Shown in pieces: positions 23,275 to 34,725 of a DNA stretch of 64,000 nt. The position numbers and the translations under genes were made by a program. This stretch comes from Lonicera japonica. Lineage: Eukaryota > Streptophyta > Magnoliopsida > Dipsacales > Caprifoliaceae. The stretch covers positions 62,001 through 126,000 of the forward strand of contig JAKCWG010000916.1 of NCBI GenBank assembly GCA_021464415.1, read 5' to 3'. Numbering within the stretch: position 1 is the first letter of the stretch; each line of letters starts with the position of its first letter. The notes under the pieces were generated by a model that saw only the letters and a list, made by a program, of their open reading frames with translations, had not been told where the DNA came from and ran no database searches.

Positions 23275-24390
23275 GCCCAGAAGTAGTGTTGTTGTAGTGA
23301 AAATGAGAGGAGAGAAAAACAGGGCACAATTCGTCTATACCTTTAGTACAAGAGGAAATACCACAGTAAATGGATATCAACATTCCATTACCTCGTCGTA
23401 GTGGGAGGATTGCCGATACTTGTGCACATATTGAACAAATCACTAATACGTAGGTTCTTGAACCAGCACAATGTGTGGATAGTGAGTTAGTATGTTCAAT
23501 ATTTGCACAATGTACACAAACACAAGTAGTGCCTCGTCGTAGTGGGAGGGTTGTTTGTCAACCTGGTCGTTTTATGTTCTTAGGAGAGTCTTATGACAAG
23601 GTCCCTGATGAACAAGAAACGAACCATTTTTAACTACAATGAAGTACTTCAAGATAAAGATACAGAAAATGGCAAAGGGTTATGAAATCTGAAATAGAGT
23701 CCATGTACTCTAACAAAGTCTGGAATCTTGTAAAACCACCCAAATGGGATCGATTATGATGAAACCTTTTTGTCGGTAGCCATGCCAAAGTCTATTCGGA
23801 TTCTCTTATCCATTGCGGCTCATCTTGATTACGAGATTTGGCAAGTGGATGTCAAGACAGGTTTCCTTAATGGAAGTCTTGATAAAAGCATCTGTATGAT
23901 GCAACCAGAAGGATTCATAGCAAAGGGCCAAGAGCACATGTTGTGCAAGCTAAAGAAGCCCATTTATGGGCTTAAACAAGTGTCTAGATCTTGGAACATC
24001 TGTTTTGACCATGAAATCAAATCTTTTGGTTTTGATCAACGTTCAGATGAGTCTTGTGTGTACAAAAAGCGCAACTGAAGCGCGGTGGTATTCTAGGTAT
24101 TGTATGTGGATAATATCTTACTTATTGGAAGCGATATATGAATATTATCTTTAATGAAGGTATGGTTAACAAGTCCGATCGATATGAAGGGCTTAGGAGA
24201 AGCCAGTCACATCCTTGGTATTAAGCTTATGCGAGATTGGAAAAATAGGATATTGGGCTTATCCAAAGTACTTACGTCGATACAATTCTTGCCAGAGTTA
24301 GTATACAAGATTCCAAGAAAGGGTTTCTCCCTTTTTAGGTATGGAATCACTCTATCCAAGATCAATGTCATAAGACACATGATGAGATAG
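23275..24390 (+). pseudogene. Copia reverse transcriptase, broken
   Basis: 23640-23760 carries the lead-in to RT (EIESMYSNKVWNLV). Sequence that normally follows, about 40-50 residues, is missing at about 23755, where the text jumps to YDETFLSVAMPKSIRILLSIAAH. The main RT frame 23770-24078 contains WQVDVKTGFLNGSLD and MQPEGF. The YVDD active-site box reads YVDN (24103-24114) in a shifted frame. 24154-24390 continues with SHILGIKLMRDW. It cannot be active. Confidence 0.8.
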
Positions 24391-24960
24391 AGAGGATGAA
24401 GGGAATTCCTTATGCTTCGGCAGTGGGAAGCCGCATGTATGCTATATTATGTACTAGACTAGACATCTGCTTTACCATTGACATGGTTAACATATATCAA
24501 TCTAATCCAAGGAAAGAACACTGGACTGCGGTAAAACATATACTTAAGTACCTTAAAAGGACTCAAGATTTTATGTTGGTTTACCAGGGAAATAGTCTAG
24601 TACCTGTTGGATACACAGACAATGATTTTTAGTCAGAAGTTAGAATTCCAGAAAGTCAGCTTCAGGTTATGTGTTTACTCTAAGAGGTGGAGTCATTGGT
24701 TAGAGGAGTATCAAGCAGTCAGGCATTGCTAACTCCACCATGAAAGCTGAATATGTGGCTGCTTTAGGAGTAGCTAAGGAGGCGGTTAGGCTCAGGAACT
24801 TCCATATGAATCTAAATGTGGTACCTTCAGTGTTATAAGCTATTTCACTTTATTTTGATAATAGTGAAATGGTTGCGAACTCGAAAGAGTCGATGATTCA
24901 TAAGAAAGAAAAACACATGTTCACGTTGAGGGAATAGAAGTGAGACGCATAGCTGCATGG
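24391..24960 (+). pseudogene. Copia RNase H region, broken
   Basis: PYASAVGSRMYAILCTRLDI and NPRKEHWTAVKHILKYLKRT (24408-24570) are the RT-RNase H linker of copia elements. Further on STMKAEYVAALGVAKEA (about 24736-24780) is the RNase H core. Stops at about 24630, 24700 and 24836 break it. Confidence 0.75.
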
Positions 24961-24981
24961 CTTTGAGTCTAAGTGGGAGAT

Positions 24982-26434
24982 TGTTAGAGTGATATACTAA
25001 AAGCCATAATTTTCTTGTTGGTTTGGATATGTTATAAACTTGGTTTTGCGATTTTAATGAGAATCTTTATGGGCAATGGTTGCGTTATATTATTTATTTA
25101 AATATTGTGCATGTGTGTCTGTTATTCCATATAGTAGATGATTTGGTGTGTAGAGTATAGCTTACACACAAAAGATCAGATCATTAGTTCTTGTGGAATA
25201 TAAGTTTAATGGTTCACAGTCTTAGATGGAATTGGACAACCATCAGTAGGATTGTAGCACAAGTTTTAGTAGTTTATCTTAACTACAGGAAACAGTATAG
25301 TTTTAACTCGTTGTGCTAGTACACTTTGTGTTTATTAAATAGGACCAGTTTGGGTTAATTGTTTTTATACTGACTATATAAAACAATTTAAAATCCCATG
25401 GTTATTATGATTAATTATGCACTTAATCTTGAAATAATTAATAGACATATATATATGTAGTGTTTGTTGTTTTGACTCAATATGAGTGAGATTCATTTAT
25501 GGATCAATAATCTTCATGAATTGGATGACGACACTATATGTATGATGAATATTAATTGTTGACGGAATCCACGTTCCGGTATAGGGATTGATGATAGCCC
25601 CTTGAGAAGCTTATAAGTTTTGATCATGTCAAACCCTGCAGGTGGATTATGTTAATCTGACAAATCAAATAAGTTAAGTGGTAGGCTCAAGGATTAAGAA
25701 GTCATTTAAATATGATTGTCAGTAATTTAATTTAAATGACGGTTATCTATAATCTTAACGTGGGGAGAATAATAAGTATTTAATAATAAGGAGCTCGAAA
25801 TATAATTTTGAGATAAGGACGGGAGTGCAATTATATTTCTTTAGTGGTGTTAATTATAATTTATGGAAGGAACTAATTCATAGTGGAATTAGGATTCCAA
25901 CTTTCCATAGGAAGCCCAAACACTTATTTCTCCTTAAGGTCCTTATCGTAGCCTTATATATACGCCGGCCTAGTCTCTTCTCATAATAACAATAATTCTC
26001 ATGAGTTAGGGTTTGTTCTATTGAGAGAGGAGAAAATCTTGGTGATATTATAGCCCACACTCGGTGCAAGATTTGATGGCGGAAGTAATACGATAGAAGA
26101 TCTTTAGGTTTTTCGGCACAGCAGTCGTAAATTAATCGTAACTTTTGATCGCACCGTTGGATCGGGTTGATTTTTGGATATGTGGTTCGGAACGCAAAGT
26201 TAACATTATAGCGCAAAAAATCAGGACAATCAAAAGTCATTTCAGTGGTGAAAAAAATTAATTTTCGCAGCCCAGCAAGAATTAAAAAATTCTGACCAAA
26301 TCGCAATCTGATTCTTTCAAACCCTAGTCTCCTCATATGGATCATCTACATGATCTACAAAGGTGAAATCCCTTTATTCTTATAGGATTTTAGCAAAAAT
26401 TTTTTGTTCAATCTATACGCAATATCAAACGATC
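24982..26434 (+). mobile_element. Copia 3' LTR, 3'-truncated
   Basis: It begins TGTTAGAGTGATATACTAAAAG directly after a purine tract AAGTGGGAGAT (24971-24981). It matches the 5' LTR until AAACGATC at 26434, after which the two diverge and an LTR-B end begins. A 155-codon minus-strand ORF at 25878-26345 lies wholly inside the LTR and has no recognisable motif. Confidence 0.82.
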
Positions 26435-26483
26435 CTGTATTTATGTCTCCATCAGTCCTATAGATTAAGGTGGGGGTGTTACA
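26435..26483 (+). mobile_element. LTR-B 3' tip (5' LTR remnant)
   Basis: TAGATTAAGGTGGGGGTGTTACA is matched by the last bases of the complete LTR-B ending at 32236. Only about 48 bp remain; the rest has been replaced by the copia LTR. It is followed directly by a primer-binding site. Confidence 0.7.
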
Positions 26484-26484
26484 A

Positions 26485-26498
26485 TTGGTATCAAAGCA
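26485..26498 (+). promoter_or_regulatory. Primer-binding site (initiator tRNA-Met type)
   Basis: TTGGTATCAAAGCA lies one base after the LTR end and differs by one base from the TTGGTATCAGAGCA commonly used by plant gypsy elements. Confidence 0.8.
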
Positions 26499-27015
26499 TA
26501 GGTTGACGAGTACTTGGGCTTGATTGGGACGAAATGTGTTGTGATTTTCACCAGTTATTCGGTATCTATTAGAAATTATGATATGTATGTTCACATGGTC
26601 GTGTTTAGTCTTTACACCTTGAATTATGAGGATGGTTTTGTATCCTACAACTCATCTAGATCTTGTTAGGCCACATGGTGTGGCAAGTTGTTTCTTTGCT
26701 AATTTTGATTATTGTGGTTATAGAGGGTTGTATTTTATAAGATTTTGGACTTGAGGATTTGGTACCATAGGATGTAACTTCTTTTTGTATTTTACTGTGT
26801 CCCACGTGAGAAGGGTAGAATTATTCTTTTGATGGTCTGTTAGCAGGTTCTATCCTCATGGTATTGTTTACTTGTTGTTCCCTAAGATCGTTTTGTTGTT
26901 CTATTCTCAGAATATATATTCCTTGTTATAAGATCGTTTTGTTGTTCTATTTAGATATTCCTTATTATTGGAAATCATTGAAAACTGTTTGATACCTTTG
27001 TTATTTTCATATAGT

Positions 27016-27561
27016 ATGAAGACACGATTTGTTGATAAGAAAGGTGGGAGTACACTTGGGAAGTCTTCTTCGGCAGAGATTCTAGATGCTGTTCGATTGT
27101 TAACTCAAGAATTGACCAAAGTAATTAAACCCTTCAAAAGATTCCAAAATAGGGTACATAAAGACAAAAAGGTTGTCTGCCATAGCCAACGAACTAGGCC
27201 GAGGAGATGCTATAAATGTAAGCAACAAGGTCATTATAGAGATGCGTGTCCACAGTTACAACTAAAGAAAGGAGAGGTGAAGGAAGTTATGGGTTCTAGC
27301 AATGTCGTTAGCAAGCCAAGAACTTGTTTTGGATGAGGACAGTTAGGACATTTTAGGAAGGACTGTCCTTTCAGAAAACTTAGTTTAGCAATTGTGGAGA
27401 AGAGTGAGGGGTCGCACACCTTATCCAATTTTCATGTATCAAGAAGTCAAGATCCTTCTCGGCTGTCTATTAGACCTCCCGAAGCAAAGTGCTCAGTCTG
27501 TGAGAGGATGGGACATACACAGTCTAGTTATTGCTTGTGGCAGGATATAAAGAATCAATAA
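27016..27561 (+). pseudogene. Gag C-terminal region with three zinc knuckles, one internal stop
   Basis: The frame starts MKTRFVDKKGGSTLG and contains CYKCKQQGHYRDAC (a full CX2CX4HX4C knuckle), then C-F-G-stop-G-Q-L-GHFRKDC (second knuckle with TGA at 27334-27336 inside it), then CSVCERMGHTQSSYC near the end (a third, slightly longer knuckle-like motif). It ends TAA at 27559-27561. The capsid part expected upstream is absent. Gag knuckles bind the element's RNA. Three motifs are more than the one or two usual for plant gypsy gag. Confidence 0.65.
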
Positions 27562-29527
27562 ATGGACCCCGCAGGTATCTTTCCTAATGATTTTCCTTTG
27601 ATAAGTATTCATCATATCTTGTAAAATATATTGTGATTGGTTATATCTTGTGGGAAAGCTCATGATAGGAAGACAAAGAAGTTTGTAATGTTTATAATAA
27701 TCTTTGCTGTACCTTTTCACACATGGCTTGGAACTTTTGGATATATTGAGCTTGTGGGTAGATGGCGATCATATTCTGTGGTAATGTGAAACTATTAATG
27801 TGAATTGAGTTTTTAATGTGCTGTTTTGGAAATTTCTTAGATAAGAATCATATAGTATGTACACCTTTGTCTCTTGATTGCTTTGGATTTCAATTTATGG
27901 GTTATGGAACTTTCTGTGGGTATAAAGTATTATCCCTTAGTGATGATCTTGATTCACTTACTGTGGATATTTTGGGTTTTTGGACATAGGGAAATAGGTT
28001 ATATATATGGTACTTGCGATTATTAATCTAATACATGATCTTGTACGACACCTTTGTAGAGAAACCAATTTTGTGGAGAGACCATTGAATTGAATCGGCT
28101 ACTTAACTAGCGTTAAGGAATTTCGTGGTAACCGGAAATCATTTTGTATTGTGGTATAAAGCTATTATAATTTTCCTCCATTACGGAGTACACTTTTTGG
28201 TTAAATCTATAGATCATCAATGATATGATTCGGTGTATGATTTCAGATGACGTAAATGTTTAGAAATTTTCGATTTATACATATGGATGTTAATATCATT
28301 AGGCCATGAAATCCATGAGATATAAAAATATGGGAAATAGATTGGGATCTAGTGGGCATATGATTATGGTTTCTTTACATGTGAGATTTTGGTTCTTTAC
28401 ACTTATTTACACTTGGATGCCATAAGTTTATTCTGGTAAGATTTGTGTATGATGAGTGTGATAAGTGTAATGGTGTGGCTTGGGAGTATCTTAAATTCCT
28501 TACAAGAATGTCGGGGTGTATGATTTCTTCTTCGTTTGCTGTAAGACTTTTATTCGGAATGAGATCTTGTCTAAAAGTTTACAAGTTAAAATTGTGGATT
28601 ATTTACAGTTTATCTATTGGAGTAAAGGAAGTTGAATTAAGTTTATTGTTATGGATTGGGTCTTAATTATTCCTTGTTTTTATGGTGTCCCTCGTCATGA
28701 AAATCCCTTGCATGATATGAGATGATGACACCATAACTTTTTAGGCATATTAGGAATACATAGATATTTTAAAACCCTTTATGGTTATCCAGGGAAATGG
28801 TCCATTTTGTCTTTAATTTTGACTTGAGATATTGATACTTGAGTTTTCTTCCATCATATTTCCTTGTGAGGTAATTGTGTTCATGAATTTTTTTCCGAAC
28901 ATATAATATGGAGGGAGAGATGACTTTAGTATGTTAGGTGCGAATGGATAGAATATGTCAATCTTGTAAGTAAACACTTTTTGGTATGTGAATTAATCAT
29001 GGATGGATAATTGGATAAGTTTTACAGTATATGTATACATTGGATGGGATAGTTATATTATGGAAACATTTTGGTGGATATCAACTTATTTGGGATTTGT
29101 AAAGGCTTGATATAAGGACAAATCGGAGGAAACTAATAGTGGGTCATTATCACTAGTATTGAGTTCTAGAGCACTCATTGTTGTCCATGTTCTTGTATCT
29201 TTATTGTTGTTGCTTATTTGTTAGCTCCGAGATATTTGTGTTGGCCTTGCTTGTTGTATATGAGTTGGCTAAGTGCCAATTGGGATTGATTGGTACATGG
29301 TTAAGTACACCAACCGGAATTTGCCAATAGTCCAACTGGCCCTTTCGGGATGTCCAATGTGAGGACATGGGTGAGGTGAGGCAGGGATGGGTGATGGTGG
29401 TACTTAGCATGTGACCAAAAGAGATAGAAGGGTTGAAAACCGAGATTTATGATCAGCGTCTCAAATTATTTACTTGAGGAATGCCATCGAAAATTTCGAG
29501 GATGAAATTTTTATTAGTGGTGGAGAT
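27562..29527 (+). other. Internal remnant of LTR-B element without recognisable pol
   Basis: This is about 2 kb of T-rich sequence with only scattered short ORFs and no protease, RT or integrase motif that I can see. It ends in a gypsy-like 3' phrase (TTTCGAGGATGAAATTTTTA, about 29495) and a purine stretch GGTGGAGAT before the LTR. Either pol was deleted and replaced or it has decayed. Confidence 0.4.
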
Positions 29528-32236
29528 TGTAATACCCCGGCCTTTAATTTGTTTTAATTTGAAGTATATTAGCTTATTTAAACTCATATGAGTGATCGTT
29601 TGGTGATTCGGGTGGTCCGAATCAATTTCGGTTGGTAAATAGGAAATTTTGGTTCTTTACGATTCGTTAATTCGAGCTAACTTTGGGCTATCGTAATTCC
29701 TCCGTTATTTATTCGATTAAAGTTTTAATCTCGAGGGTGTCTAGTATTTGTACCATTATACAACTTTCATGTTTTGATCAAAAGCTAATTCGCACTCCTC
29801 GTGGGTCAAAATAGGGTGCAAAGTAGGTCCATTGCTAAATTCTGGTCGTTCGGTCGCGCTTCGGCAGAGCGCCGTCTTCGGAGAATTTCAGGGAGTTATT
29901 TATCCAGAATTTGGTTAAACTTCCTCTTATGAAGTTGTAGATCTTTGAATTACCTTACCGTGCATATAAAGATCACCTCAATCAAGATTCCGAGTGAAAT
30001 TTATGGCCAAAATACGAACAGTGCTCCATATCCAAAAGGCAGGTGTCGGCAGTGGACCCCATGATCGATCATGGGGGAAACCATGATCGATCATGGTCCA
30101 ACAGTAAGTCGGTTTTCACCACTTTTATGCCATTTTAAGCCTCCTTCTCCCCCATTTTCGAGACACAACCTCAGAGGGAGTTAGAGAGAGGTGAGAGCTC
30201 GTTTTTAAGGGTTATTGGAGAGATTTTTTACACATTTTTCATCCTCAATCCAAGATTAAAGCTCCAAATTTTTCAAACCCTCTTCTCATCCACTTGTTCA
30301 CTATTCATCATCATCATTGTTGGGATTTCTTCGGAGAAGGCTTGAATCTTCATCATTTCTTCTTCACTAATAAGTCGAGGTAGGGGTTTATATGCTCTTA
30401 AACTTGAAATTTTGGCCTTGTTTCATGAATATCATCATAGTTTCACTTCATTTGTCTTATTTATCTAAAGTATGGCCTAGAACATGATGTTTTATGATAA
30501 ATAAAGATGTAAAAGTGAGGTTTGAGGCAATAGATGCTATGTACACTTAATAATATGATTTTATTTGACGAGAACTGGATGATTTATACATGTATTTTCA
30601 ATATGATGATTTTGCCTATTGATATCAATGATATATGATTAATTGGAGTATGAATTCACGTATTTAAGCAAGATATGCCATCTAAGCTCTATGATTACAT
30701 GTTATTGATTCGTATGGATGTTCTTTGGGTATGTATGTGTTGATTTGACAAGAAAAGGGTTTTGTATACAATAAAGGACATGGACATGATTTTGATAGAG
30801 TTTATATGGCATATGTAGTATCTACCTTATATTTGATACATGAAGTGGAACAAGATATGCCACTTGAACTTGATATCTATGTAACATAGACTTGTAAGTG
30901 ATGTTCCTTGGATATACACGCTTGGGTGTATCCAAGTGGATTTGTAAATGGGTTATGTATGCGCTAAGGAACATGGATACATGAAGAATAAAGTTCAAGT
31001 GGCATGTGTTAATTTTAGCTGTCATAAAGAGCCTGTATGCATGTTGTGCATCACTATTGTGTCAACCGCAATCTTGAAGATTCTTCGGCAAGCTCGAATT
31101 CCCTTATGGCTTAACGAATGGGCGTATATCTCTTATTATGATGCTGAGAACTTATTTATATATATATCTTTGTTTGGAGGCTACATGTCATGGAAATTCG
31201 GGAAAGCTTCATGTCTATCTTGATATTGTCTTATTTGGTTGATTGATCTCTTGGAAATGATCATACTTGGTCATGGATGACCATGGTAATGTGAATTCTG
31301 TATGAATATATGTTTTCATGGTGCTTGTCGGGATGAAAAAGTAGGCAGGGCCTGGTGCCCTTGGGTTGAAAAGCCCTAAATCCCTGGGGGATATTGTTTG
31401 GCTGCCTATAAGCCACCGGCAAAAGACCCGGGAACCTAGGCATTGGCAACGCACCATGGACTCGATTCTTTTCTATGGAAGATGGAAGGGTTGTTGTTCC
31501 ACTTCCTGGGTATGATGATATTGGTATGCCGTTTTGAGGCAACGGATTATGTATATTATGACGCCAGTTTAGACTATGGTTATATTGCATTCTCTTGGAG
31601 CGGATGGATTTCATAAGACTGTGTTGGTTTGGATTCTCACTGGCGCGTATCATCAAGTTTCGGAGTTGGGTTGACACAAAGGGAGGTAACCTGCATATGC
31701 ATGAGCATGCATTATTATGAATCAGTTCTATATGCAATGCTGTTAATAATAATTTAATTGCATCATGAAAAGGTTTACTTTGCTTAAGGCAATAAGTCAA
31801 GAAATGTTTTTAAAGATATATCCCTTCTTTTTCCCCCTGCTGAGCGATATGCTCACCCCGTTTTTCTAAAACTCTACAGGTATCCAGGAGTCCAAATAGG
31901 ACAGGGATGCGACGGGATCGGGAACGAGTTAGTGGCTCTGATACAGATATTCTTTTGTCATGTATATGTCCTCCCGGGAAGCCTCGGCTAGCCCGAAGGA
32001 TATTATATTATCTTAAACTTGCTCAGTTGGTTGTGTAAACTGGTTGTATGTATGTATGTGTGTTTTGGTATATCACTATCAGCTTATACCTTGTTGATTG
32101 ACACGCATGGTATTTACTATTTGGATTTCTTTGTGCATTTACATATATACCCATTTTAGCCAGTCTAAGATGGGTTAGTAGCACTCCAAGTCTTAATTAC
32201 GGGTGTTGTCTTGTAGATTAAGGTGGGGATGTTACA
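29528..32236 (+). mobile_element. Complete LTR-B (3' LTR)
   Basis: TGTAATACCCCGGCC to GGTGGGGATGTTACA, 2709 bp, preceded by a purine tract. Partial relatives are at 36368, 40676 and, inverted, 51566-53366. It includes a conserved U3 module (about 29690-30000), a palindrome cassette at 30059-30096 and a GAGAGAGG leader at about 30183. The large ORFs at 30948 (+) and 31261-31800 (-, 179 aa) lie inside it and lack motifs. Confidence 0.85.
30055..30100 (+). promoter_or_regulatory. ATCGAT palindrome cassette in LTR-B
   Basis: Two perfect copies of the 16-bp palindrome CCATGATCGATCATGG lie at 30059-30074 and 30081-30096, separated by 6 bp. The relative LTR-B at 36368 has the same pair at 36981-36996 and 37003-37018, each with a mismatch, so the spacing of 22 bp is conserved. 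Confidence 0.7.
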
Positions 32237-32736
32237 AAAGCCCTCAAAGAGGATCCACAATCACAATCACATCAAAAGGATATGTCTCACATCCTAGTTT
32301 CCTGTGAGCACAAATCTAACCATACTCGGGAAAACGATAGCAATCGTGCTACATCAATTACTCAAAAAAATTTAAATATAATCAAACTCGAGGTTCACCC
32401 ATTGAAATCAAAGAACACATAAGGTGAACACGGGAAGTGGGATTAATTGGCCTCTAAAACTAGTAAGCCACATTTTACTTTTCGTTGGCGACAGAAGACC
32501 GTTGATTTATACGTTAGTCATCCGTTGATCAGGCGGCTGACTAAAATATAACTCGACAGTCACCCATTGCTAACTTGGTAGCAGAACTCATCCCGAGTAC
32601 AAGTCAAATTTCAAGAAAAGCAACGGATTCAAAGGAAACAACACAGTTATAATATGGATGGTACGAAGCAATTTATGAAAGCAATCGATACAAAAGGAAT
32701 GAAATGAAGAGGGATTACCTATTCCCAATACTTGCC
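32237..32736 (-). other. Internal sequence of the minus-strand D element, no gene seen
   Basis: This lies downstream, in minus sense, of the D-element gag remnant. I see no motif. It is bounded at 32236 by the LTR-B end, so it was truncated by, or rearranged with, that element. Confidence 0.35.
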
Positions 32737-33255
32737 CTAACCAGGAGGACGTGCACTCGACGACCTGCTAGTTCCCGAACCACTAGCTCCACTACGCTTT
32801 CGCTGCACCACTCCGGACGGACGCCTCTCTCCACGCCTTGGACAATTCTTACAGAAATGATCGGAGCTATGGAAAATGAAACAACCGGTTCTAAGACCCA
32901 TTGGTGTAGACTCGATCGGTATAGATACGGGTGGAGAAAGCTCCGTGGTTCCCACAATCAACTCTCGATGACAACACTTAATAGACGACTCCTTGCCACT
33001 TCTGACTTTCTTAGAACCACGTATCCTAAGAGGACAATACTCCATCATATGCTCAGATGACCCACAGCTAAAGCACGCATGAGCTAAAGACCTACGCTCA
33101 TCCCTAGCGATGTACGAATCGAAGGAAACGATCAAAAACTCGTCGGCTTGAACTGCCCTATCAACCTTCTCTACCACTCCCAAAGCGGAGTCGGTACCAG
33201 CACTGAAGCTCACGCTAGATGGAAGAGTAACATTTACATCACTAGAAGAGGACAT
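32737..33255 (-). pseudogene. Gag zinc-knuckle remnant of D element
   Basis: Translation from the ATG at 33255 begins MSSSSDVNVTLPSSV and includes CFSCGSSEHMMEYC, a full CX2CX4HX4C knuckle, then CFIFHSSDHFCKNC, the same pattern with the second cysteine changed to phenylalanine. The tail is Arg/Ser/Gly-rich. The capsid domain expected before the knuckles is missing, so this is a shortened gag. The 118-codon plus-strand ORF at 32704 is its shadow. Confidence 0.6.
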
Positions 33256-33380
33256 CCTGTAAAAAAATGCGCACGATGAACAAAAGATAAGGGTGTAATA
33301 TGCATATGAATGGCCCCTTACACGGAACAAATCGCTACTCAACAAGACACACTCGTAACGCTCACTCTAAATGCATAACT
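33256..33380 (-). other. 5' leader of D element, left of the Cassandra insertion
   Basis: Sequence between the gag remnant and the inserted Cassandra. With 34672-34709 on the far side it forms the leader between primer site and gag. Its last five bases TAACT are the target-site duplication. Confidence 0.5.
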
Positions 33381-33486
33381 TGTAACGACCCGGTCGCACC
33401 TTAGTACGATATTGTCCGCTCTGGGTAGCGTCCTAGACAGGCCTCAGCCCCAGGAGATCTACCCTCACGGCTTTGTTTCTAGAAGC

Positions 33487-33580
33487 TCACGACCAGCTTC
33501 CCAGGGGGTCACCCATCCCTGGATTTCTCTGGTCCAAGCACGCTTAACTTCGGAGTTCTCATGGGATCCGAAGCCAGTGA
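33487..33580 (-). repeat. 5S rRNA-like module, Cassandra LTR 1
   Basis: In minus sense: CGGATCCCATGAGAACTCCG, then GAAGTTAAGCGTGCTTGG (A box region), then GGATGGGTGACCCCCTGGGA (intermediate element/C box region). These are the internal promoter parts of plant 5S rRNA. It is not a 5S gene; it is part of the LTR. Confidence 0.9.
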
Positions 33581-33940
33581 GCTACCCAAAAGGCCTCGTA
33601 CTTAATTAACGACCATATCTTACTTATATGGGTCTCCAAGGATCCCCCAACTTCCGGTGTGTGATGCCCCCTTTGAGCTACCATTCCTCCACACAAGGGA
33701 GTACTCATCGCTCGAGCTACCATTCCTCCACACAAGGGAGTACTCATCACTCAGGGCGTCACATCCTTCCCCCCAAGGGAATCGACGTCCTCGTCGACAC
33801 ACCGTACTCTGTGGGGTCCGCTCTGATACCATTTCTAACGACCCGGTCGCACCTTAGTACGATATTGTCCGCTCTGGGTAGCGTCCTAGACAGGCCTCAG
33901 CCCCAGGAGATCTACCCTCACGGCTTTGTTTCTAGGAGCT

Positions 33941-34034
33941 CACGACCAGCTTCCCAGGGGGTCACCCATCCCTGGATTTCTCTGGTCCAAGCACGCTTAA
34001 CTTCGGAGTTCTCATGGGATCCGAAGCCAGTGAG
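33941..34034 (-). repeat. 5S rRNA-like module, Cassandra LTR 2
   Basis: Same content as in LTR 1, with the A-box and C-box regions intact, bordered by GAGCTCAC on one side and GTGAGCT on the other (inverted short repeats). Confidence 0.9.
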
Positions 34035-34392
34035 CTACCCAAAAGGCCTCGTACTTAATTAACGACCATATCTTACTTATATGGGTCTCCAAGGATCCCC
34101 CAACTTCCGGTGTGTGATGCCCCCTTTGATCTACCATTCCTCCACACAAGGGAGTACTCATCGCTCGAGCTACCATTCCTCCACACAAGGGAGTACTCAT
34201 CACTCAGGGGGTCACATCCTTCCCCCCAAGGGAATCGACGTCCTCGTCGACACACCGTACTCTGTGGGGTCCGCTCTGATACCATTTCTAACGCGACCCG
34301 GTCGCACCTTAGTACGATATTGTCCGCTCTGGGTAGCGTCCTAGACAGGCCTCAGCCCCAGGAGATCTACCCTCACGGCTTTGTTTCTAGGA

Positions 34393-34487
34393 GCTCACGA
34401 CCAGCTTCCCAGGGGGTCACCCATCCCTGGATTTCTCTGGTCCTAGCACGCTTAACTTCGGAGTTCTCATGGGATCCGAAGCCAGTG
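34393..34487 (-). repeat. 5S rRNA-like module, Cassandra LTR 3
   Basis: Same module; one substitution in the A-box neighbourhood (GCTAGGACC instead of GCTTGGACC in minus sense). Confidence 0.88.
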
Positions 34488-34710
34488 AGCTACCCAAAAG
34501 GCCTCGTACTTAATTAGCGACCATATCTTACTTATATGGGTCTCCAAGGATCCCCCAACTTCCGGTGTGTGATGCCCCCTTTGAGCTACCATTCCTCCAC
34601 ACAAGGGAGTACTCATCGCTCGAGCTACCATTCGTCCACACAAGGGAGTACTCGTCACCCAGGGCGTCACATAACTACCCATGATCCCCGCGAAGAAAAT
34701 CAAACCTATA

Positions 34711-34724
34711 CCTCTAATACCAAC
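34711..34724 (-). promoter_or_regulatory. Primer-binding site of D element
   Basis: In minus sense GTTGGTATTAGAGG follows the LTR end GGGGTGTCACA. It is a decayed version of TTGGTATCAGAGC (tRNA-Met type). Confidence 0.65.
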
Positions 34725-34725
34725 T

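Larger units (their letters stand above)
33381..34671 (-). mobile_element. Cassandra TRIM array: three LTRs, two internal regions
   Basis: LTRs at 33381-33763, 33834-34216 and 34287-34671 (383-385 bp) alternate with two 70-bp internal regions. In minus sense each LTR starts TGTGACGCCC and ends GTCGTTACA (or GTTAGA). Each internal region has the primer site TGGTATCAGAGC next to the LTR end and a CCCTTGGGGGGAAGGA purine tract before the next LTR. The whole is flanked by TAACT on both sides (33376-33380 and 34672-34676), so it behaves as one insertion. Cassandra is a non-coding element whose LTR carries a 5S rRNA-like Pol III promoter. ORFs of 60-144 codons here repeat in each LTR and are not genes. 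Confidence 0.95.

Noticed and set aside
25878..26345. 155-codon minus-strand ORF
   Set aside because: Inside the copia 3' LTR; the sister 5' LTR has it broken at the same place.
31261..31800. 179-codon minus-strand ORF
   Set aside because: Lies wholly within the complete LTR-B, shows no motif, and is not kept in the other LTR-B copies that I compared by eye.
32704..33060. 118-codon plus-strand ORF
   Set aside because: It is the complement of the D-element gag frame that carries the zinc knuckles.
33487..34487. Possible 5S rRNA genes
   Set aside because: The three 5S-like stretches lie inside LTRs with TG/CA ends, a tRNA-Met primer site and a target duplication. They are Cassandra LTR modules, and the outer parts of true 5S RNA are missing.
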